NCBI RefSeq assembly: GCF_024298865.1 | Contig: NZ_CP101161.1 | Location: forward strand, 2,873,227 to 2,937,226 | DNA from: Halorarius halobius | GTDB taxonomy: Archaea; Halobacteriota; Halobacteria; Halobacteriales; Haloarculaceae | Length of the DNA: 64,000 nucleotides | Direction of reading: 5' to 3' | Shown here: piece by piece, positions 60,594-64,000 of the stretch | How the letters are laid out: each line of letters opens with the position of its first letter | How positions within the stretch are numbered: the first letter of the stretch is position 1 | Translations under genes and position numbers: made by a program | Notes under the pieces: model-generated | Seen by the model: the letters and a program-made list of their open reading frames with translations, nothing else | What the model was told of the DNA's origin: nothing | Databases searched by the model: none

Positions 60594-60891
60594 GCTAAGA
60601 CTTGGGCGAGTTGACGGCGATCGTCGTCGCTATGGTCCTGGAGCATGGTTCCCGAAGGTTTCTCCGTGGATTCGGGGCGGACAGAGCGGCCCCCTACTCC
60701 CCGTACTGTCGTTCAAGTTTGTGAGTCGGCGTCGACTCTCGCTCCCTCAATATATCGCGCGTACCCTATTCTATATACGGTACGACGCGCGTCGCTGGTA
60801 AGTACTATTCCAACTCATTTGGAAACGCAAGACAGCGAAGGTGTCAGCAGTTGTTAGATGGTCTTATATATCAAGACAGTAAGCAAAATTC
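60594..60891. other. Gap between convergent genes, with two inverted repeats
   Basis: No protein is supported. It contains GCGCGTACC (60,757-60,765) facing GGTACG-a-CGCGC (60,779-60,790) around CTATTCTATATAC, and GTCTT/AAGAC (60,861-60,865 with 60,873-60,877) around ATATATC. These may serve termination or be a protein-binding or replication site. Confidence 0.5.
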
Positions 60892-61338
60892 TCAGTTGGT
60901 CATTCCTTCCTCTTGAGGGAAGCACTCCTCGAGGTTGACAGCGTTCCCACCGAGAAGTTTCTCAATCGCTTCACGACTTCGCATGTCCTCAACGGTCTCT
61001 CCGAGATGTATTTCCCTCTCTTCTCCGTATGAAGGGCGCATATCTGCCAGGGCGGGCATGGGACCACCGAGCCGATCGATATAGTGAGTGAGTATCTTTG
61101 CAGCCTCCCAAGCCAGTCTCGGGTCTTTAAACCCGAGAATACGCTGGTGCTGAGTGCCGTAAAACATGTCGACCGCCCATTTGTTTACCTCGTCACTCCG
61201 GTTATGGTGAAGTTCAGCGATTCGCAGTTTACAGTTTGGGCATTGATACCCATTCGTCTTTTCTTCCCAATTGTCTGAGGGGTGAACCATACATTCTGGT
61301 TGATGTGTTCCGCAAAAGGCTTTCCCCGGTTTACCCAA
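60892..61338 (-). CDS. Zinc-finger-like hypothetical protein
   Basis: The protein has 148 residues from TTG 61,338, or 132 from ATG 61,290. Cys/His groups are AFCGTHQPEC (residues 8-16), CPNC near residue 33, and HH near 44-45, which could form one or two zinc sites; this favours the longer form. The C-terminal half is helical and acidic. Codon use is AT-richer than in the long operon. A TATA-like box only appears at 61,560-61,568, implying a leader of about 200 bases. The function is unknown. Confidence 0.6.
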   Translation of the reverse strand: MGKPGKAFCGTHQPECMVHPSDNWEEKTNGYQCPNCKLRIAELHHNRSDEVNKWAVDMFYGTQHQRILGFKDPRLAWEAAKILTHYIDRLGGPMPALADMRPSYGEEREIHLGETVEDMRSREAIEKLLGGNAVNLEECFPQEEGMTN

Positions 61339-61385
61339 ACCCTGACACTTGGAGATGGGTGCGTTTCGAGTGCTTCAGGTAGAAC

Positions 61386-61414
61386 CCCGCCGCGCGGCTG
61401 CGGTGCGGGTTTTT
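61386..61414 (+). terminator. GC hairpin followed by T5
   Basis: CCCGCCGC (61,386-61,393) pairs with GCG-gt-GCGGG (61,400-61,409) with a two-base bulge, directly followed by TTTTT. It reads as an intrinsic-type terminator on the plus strand. No plus-strand gene is known to end here. Confidence 0.4.
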
Positions 61415-61434
61415 GCTGACCTTTGGTCTTATCC

Positions 61435-61467
61435 TCACCCCCCTAAGGGGGACCACCCGGTCGGTGA
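61435..61467. other. Compact three-way-junction inverted repeat
   Basis: TCACC (61,435-61,439) pairs with GGTGA (61,463-61,467) and encloses two back-to-back hairpins: CCCC-TAA-GGGG (61,440-61,450) and GACC-ACCC-GGTC (61,451-61,462). No junction base is left unpaired. It could be a structured RNA leader or a cruciform replication site. Confidence 0.55.
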
Positions 61468-61559
61468 AAGCAGGTCCAGGAGTGTTGGGCGATCGGAGGA
61501 CGAGACCAGCCGATAGTTATCTGAAATGCAATAGGTATGTGTCTGGCGCGCGGTCAGGG

Positions 61560-61568
61560 TATTTAAAG
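61560..61568 (-). promoter_or_regulatory. TATA-like box for leftward transcription
   Basis: CTTTAAATA on the minus strand, preceded by a T-rich stretch. It would start RNA near 61,535 and put the folded elements at 61,386-61,467 in the leader of the zinc-finger gene. Confidence 0.45.
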
Positions 61569-61609
61569 AAAAAGGGGAATTGGTAGTGTTGCCACTCTGC
61601 CGGAGGGCG

Positions 61610-63607
61610 TCAGTCGAGTGCGAACACGTCCTCGCGACCGCGGAGTTTCAGGGACGAGCCATGCCAAACGGCAATTCGGTCCAGAGAGTCACGATCGCCG
61701 TCAGCATCGTGGTAGGTGATTCCCGCGTCCAAGAATCGGAGCTCGTCGATTCCGATTGTGTCTTTCGCAGCCTGGTAGCCGGACCTGAGGACGACGTGGA
61801 GCTCGTAGAGTGAGAAGTTCCCAGCGGCGAGACGGAGCTCGAGGCCGTCGCGATCGTCGACGAGGTCGACACCATAGCGTCGAGCCCACTTACCGAAGGC
61901 GCTGTCGTCGTCGACCTGCTGGTTGGCTGTTGCGAGGTGCGAGAGTCCGCGCTCGACGCGGTCGACGGCGGAGTCGAGTGTCGCGAAAAGTTCGTTGAGT
62001 CGGTCGCGGACGATGCTGTCGGCGACGGAGACACCGTCGACGCGCTCGAATAGACGCTCGAATTTTCTGAGGGTCCGTGAGACGGTACTGGTCGACCGGT
62101 CGGCGGCGTCGGCGAGGTCGTCGAGTCCGTCGTATCGTCCGCCGTCGCTCGCGGCGCGGAGGACGTCGGACTCGGCTTCGGTGGGAGGATTCGCGAGTAG
62201 CTCTCTTGTCGCGACGGATCGCTCATGCTCGACTACTTGGTCGATGGGGCAGCCGACGAGTTGGAGTCGGTCGGCGTCGTCCTGGTTGGTGAGGATTGCC
62301 TGGTCGAAATGGTCGTCGTCGACGAAGACGCCGTCATCAGGGGAGGTGGGGAGGCCGGCCCAAGAAAGGCAGTTGAGGAGGTAGGTGCGTAGTTCTGCCT
62401 CGAGTGTTTCGCGTCCGATTTCTCCGTCGTCGGCGTGGTCGTCGAACCAGCGGACGGTGAGGTCGTTCGGTGTGTGCTCTCGGTTCCATTGGACCTCGAG
62501 TTTCGGGTGGTCGGTCGGTGCAACGTCGGGGTCATTCGGTGTCTTGCTGGCGTGTTTGAGGAGGTAGCTCTTGAGGAGTTTTCCGACGGCGTGGTCTCCG
62601 TAGAGACGATTGAGGGAGGTTGGATTGAGAGCGACTGCGGACCGCTGTCCGGTGACTCGTTCGTTGTTCCATTTGTATTCGCCGCGACCGTCGCGTCGGC
62701 TGGAGAACTGTGCGAGTCGTTCGAGGAGGCCGTCGTCTGGGCCGACGAGGAGATCGTCGGCCAGGTCGCGTAGCACTCGCACGTAGATTGCGAGGCCAAA
62801 GACGTTTGACCAGGGGTGAATGTTCTCTCGAGAATAGAACCCGGGTCGAGCACCCATCTCCGCAATGAGTGCTTGTAGGACGTCGACTATGTCGTGTGTG
62901 TCGACGTTGGACGCGTTGATTTCGACCCTCACTCCTTCGGGAAGGTCGACCGGCATCGCATTAATTCGGTCACCGTTGGGCTGTCGAGCGTCGGGGAGCG
63001 ACGGGCGTATCTGGAAGTTGATTCTTCGATTTCGCTTTTCGTCGTCGATGTCGTATACTGGAAGGTTGTACTCGTAGTATGTGTCGCCCGCGTCGTCGTC
63101 GCGTGTGGCGATACCTCCCGGCCAGTATTTCGCCGTTCCTTTGGCATCGTCGGGGTCGTCGTAATCGGCGAGTCGGTCGACGTCCCATGTGGTTCCGGCG
63201 GCCTCGAACGGGTCGACGTCATCGAGGGCGGGAGTGGTGATGGTTCCGTCGTCGTCGACGGTGGCGGGCTCGAACTGGCGGACAAAGGCGAAGAAGGGAG
63301 TGAGTCCGTCGTCGAGTTGGTCGTCGGCGAACAGTAGGTGTGCATTGTGCTCGTGGGTTTGTCCAGCGAGGTATTCGCGTCGACCGGTCGCCTCGTCGAG
63401 GACGGCGTCGTCCAGGTCCTTGTCGCGGTTGAGCGGCTCGACGTCCTTGTGGTCGTCCTGGTCCTCATCGCGATCGTCGGCAGAGGTGGAGTAGTCACCC
63501 GAGAGCAAGTACTCGGCGCGCTGCTCAGCGTTTCGGTCCTCGGCGCGGACGTCGGAGAGGTCGACGTCTTTCTCGTCGCCCGCGTGAACCCGCTGCTCGC
63601 GGGTCAT
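61610..63607 (-). CDS. Large haloarchaeal plasmid/virus protein with winged helix
   Basis: This 665-residue, very acidic, mostly soluble protein has no membrane segment. The middle (about 205-330) has a conserved-looking EINASNVDTHDIVDVLQALI and HPWSNVFGLAIYVRVLRDLA block. Around residues 500-540 a helix-turn-helix is visible (DGLDDLADAADRSTSTVSRT, then LRKFERLFERVDG), followed by a helical region. Proteins of this type recur in haloarchaeal plasmids and proviruses, so a replication-initiation or partition/regulatory role is likely but not demonstrated. The ATG overlaps the upstream stop (ATGA). Confidence 0.7.
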   Translation of the reverse strand: MTREQRVHAGDEKDVDLSDVRAEDRNAEQRAEYLLSGDYSTSADDRDEDQDDHKDVEPLNRDKDLDDAVLDEATGRREYLAGQTHEHNAHLLFADDQLDDGLTPFFAFVRQFEPATVDDDGTITTPALDDVDPFEAAGTTWDVDRLADYDDPDDAKGTAKYWPGGIATRDDDAGDTYYEYNLPVYDIDDEKRNRRINFQIRPSLPDARQPNGDRINAMPVDLPEGVRVEINASNVDTHDIVDVLQALIAEMGARPGFYSRENIHPWSNVFGLAIYVRVLRDLADDLLVGPDDGLLERLAQFSSRRDGRGEYKWNNERVTGQRSAVALNPTSLNRLYGDHAVGKLLKSYLLKHASKTPNDPDVAPTDHPKLEVQWNREHTPNDLTVRWFDDHADDGEIGRETLEAELRTYLLNCLSWAGLPTSPDDGVFVDDDHFDQAILTNQDDADRLQLVGCPIDQVVEHERSVATRELLANPPTEAESDVLRAASDGGRYDGLDDLADAADRSTSTVSRTLRKFERLFERVDGVSVADSIVRDRLNELFATLDSAVDRVERGLSHLATANQQVDDDSAFGKWARRYGVDLVDDRDGLELRLAAGNFSLYELHVVLRSGYQAAKDTIGIDELRFLDAGITYHDADGDRDSLDRIAVWHGSSLKLRGREDVFALD

Positions 63608-63933
63608 TTCCAGACCCCCCAGTCCTCGAGGTACGCGAATCCTTCTTGAATCTGCTCGATTGGATAGGGGTAGTCAGCCGCTTCCTGGCCGACCCGTAGG
63701 CGATCGAACCAGATTCGTTCTCCGTCGACGTCAAAGATAGTTCCCGAGCCCCAGAGCGTCGATCCATCGGTGAAATAGATAATCATCCCCTCGTCGCTGG
63801 CGTCGGTGGTGCTGGTCAGGTCCCAATAAGGGCGGTCGTGGTCGGTTCTCGAGGGGAGATTCTGGACGACGTCGGCGGGTTCCGCATAGACAAGCAAGTG
63901 GTACGGCCGAGACGGTGGGTCGGAGCTGGTCAC
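63604..63933 (-). CDS. Small partner protein of the large plasmid protein
   Basis: The protein has 109 residues from GTG 63,933, whose GTGA overlaps the upstream stop at 63,930-63,932. A longer form from GTG 63,975 would overlap the upstream gene by 46 bases and is less likely. It is aromatic-rich and beta-predicted (MIIYFTDGSTLWGSGTIF; RIWFDRLRVG), with no Cys. It is co-translated with the 665-residue protein. No family is known to me with certainty. Confidence 0.65.
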   Translation of the reverse strand: MTSSDPPSRPYHLLVYAEPADVVQNLPSRTDHDRPYWDLTSTTDASDEGMIIYFTDGSTLWGSGTIFDVDGERIWFDRLRVGQEAADYPYPIEQIQEGFAYLEDWGVWK

Positions 63934-64000
63934 TCTGAACCACCCTGGAGCGGGAAGGTCCGGCAGTCGGGACACCAGAGGCCGAGCTCTCCGTTAATAT
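63930..64000 (-). CDS. C-terminal end of a zinc-ribbon-like protein (runs off the window)
   Basis: The last 22 residues of a minus-strand gene are visible, with LWCPDCRTFPLQGG before the TGA at 63,930-63,932. The CPDC pair suggests a zinc site. Overlap with the GTG of the next gene supports it as the upstream member of the same operon. Confidence 0.5.
   Translation of the reverse strand, partial: INGELGLWCPDCRTFPLQGGSE

Larger units (their letters stand above)
39524..64000. mobile_element. Integrated mobile element (provirus, plasmid or vesicle-type), left part
   Basis: It starts with a tyrosine integrase and includes a lysogeny-type winged-helix regulator, a second recombinase, a long operon of membrane and secreted proteins with an ATPase, and a replication-like operon at the right. 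Codon choice differs from the chromosome: Leu is almost always CTC, Ala mostly GCG, and GAGCTC is very frequent. AT-rich patches flank the operon. No head, portal, terminase or tail gene is seen. The right boundary lies beyond 64,000. Confidence 0.85.

Noticed and set aside
1..64000. CRISPR array
   Set aside because: No series of regularly spaced direct repeats was seen; the only tandem repeat is the short coding repeat at 57,182.

Overview
The window is chromosomal DNA of a halophilic archaeon (class Halobacteria). Most of it is very GC-rich, the predicted proteins are strongly acidic, and many genes have a TATA-like box about 27 bases before the start codon, as expected for leaderless transcripts. 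Archaeal markers include aMBF1, a PIP-box DNA polymerase IV, archaeal TIM and HerA-type ATPases. The genus cannot be fixed from the sequence alone.

Positions 1-39,180 are host backbone. The core is a branched-chain amino acid operon: leuA-type synthase, ilvB, ilvN, ilvC, an unknown acidic protein, leuC, leuD and leuB (2,981-11,209). Around it are small haloarchaeal proteins, two VOC/cupin proteins, OsmC, MBL-fold, SDR and phosphatase genes, a two-subunit oxidoreductase behind a DtxR-like box (17,280-19,454), hflX, yqeC next to a formate dehydrogenase-like pair (22,085-26,706), a hisC/kinase/phospholipid synthase operon, aMBF1, tpiA, a HerA-like ATPase, dinB, an FAD oxidase and a GuaB-family enzyme. 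Two oddities stand out. The leuA-type gene has an apparent one-base frameshift before its catalytic motif. A short Ile/Val-ending reading frame with two inverted repeats lies in the ilvB leader.

From about 39.5 kb to the window end is an integrated mobile element. It begins with a tyrosine integrase, a divergent winged-helix regulator, a second small recombinase, and a GNAT/AbrB-like pair. These are followed by one compact rightward operon of about 17 genes (42,821-60,593). That operon encodes secreted or membrane proteins: a 1,311-residue multidomain surface protein, an S8 protease, a Tat substrate, several Sec-exported proteins and small membrane proteins. Near its end are a membrane protein with a cytosolic helix-hairpin-helix-like segment, a 592-residue polytopic protein, and a divergent HerA/VirD4-like ATPase with a C-terminal winged helix. 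No capsid, portal, terminase or known conjugation protein is recognisable. I read the operon as an envelope-spanning machine for particle or vesicle formation, DNA transfer or surface attack. The element continues leftward-transcribed past 61.6 kb with a probable replication or regulatory operon that runs off the window. Its right end and attachment sites are not visible.
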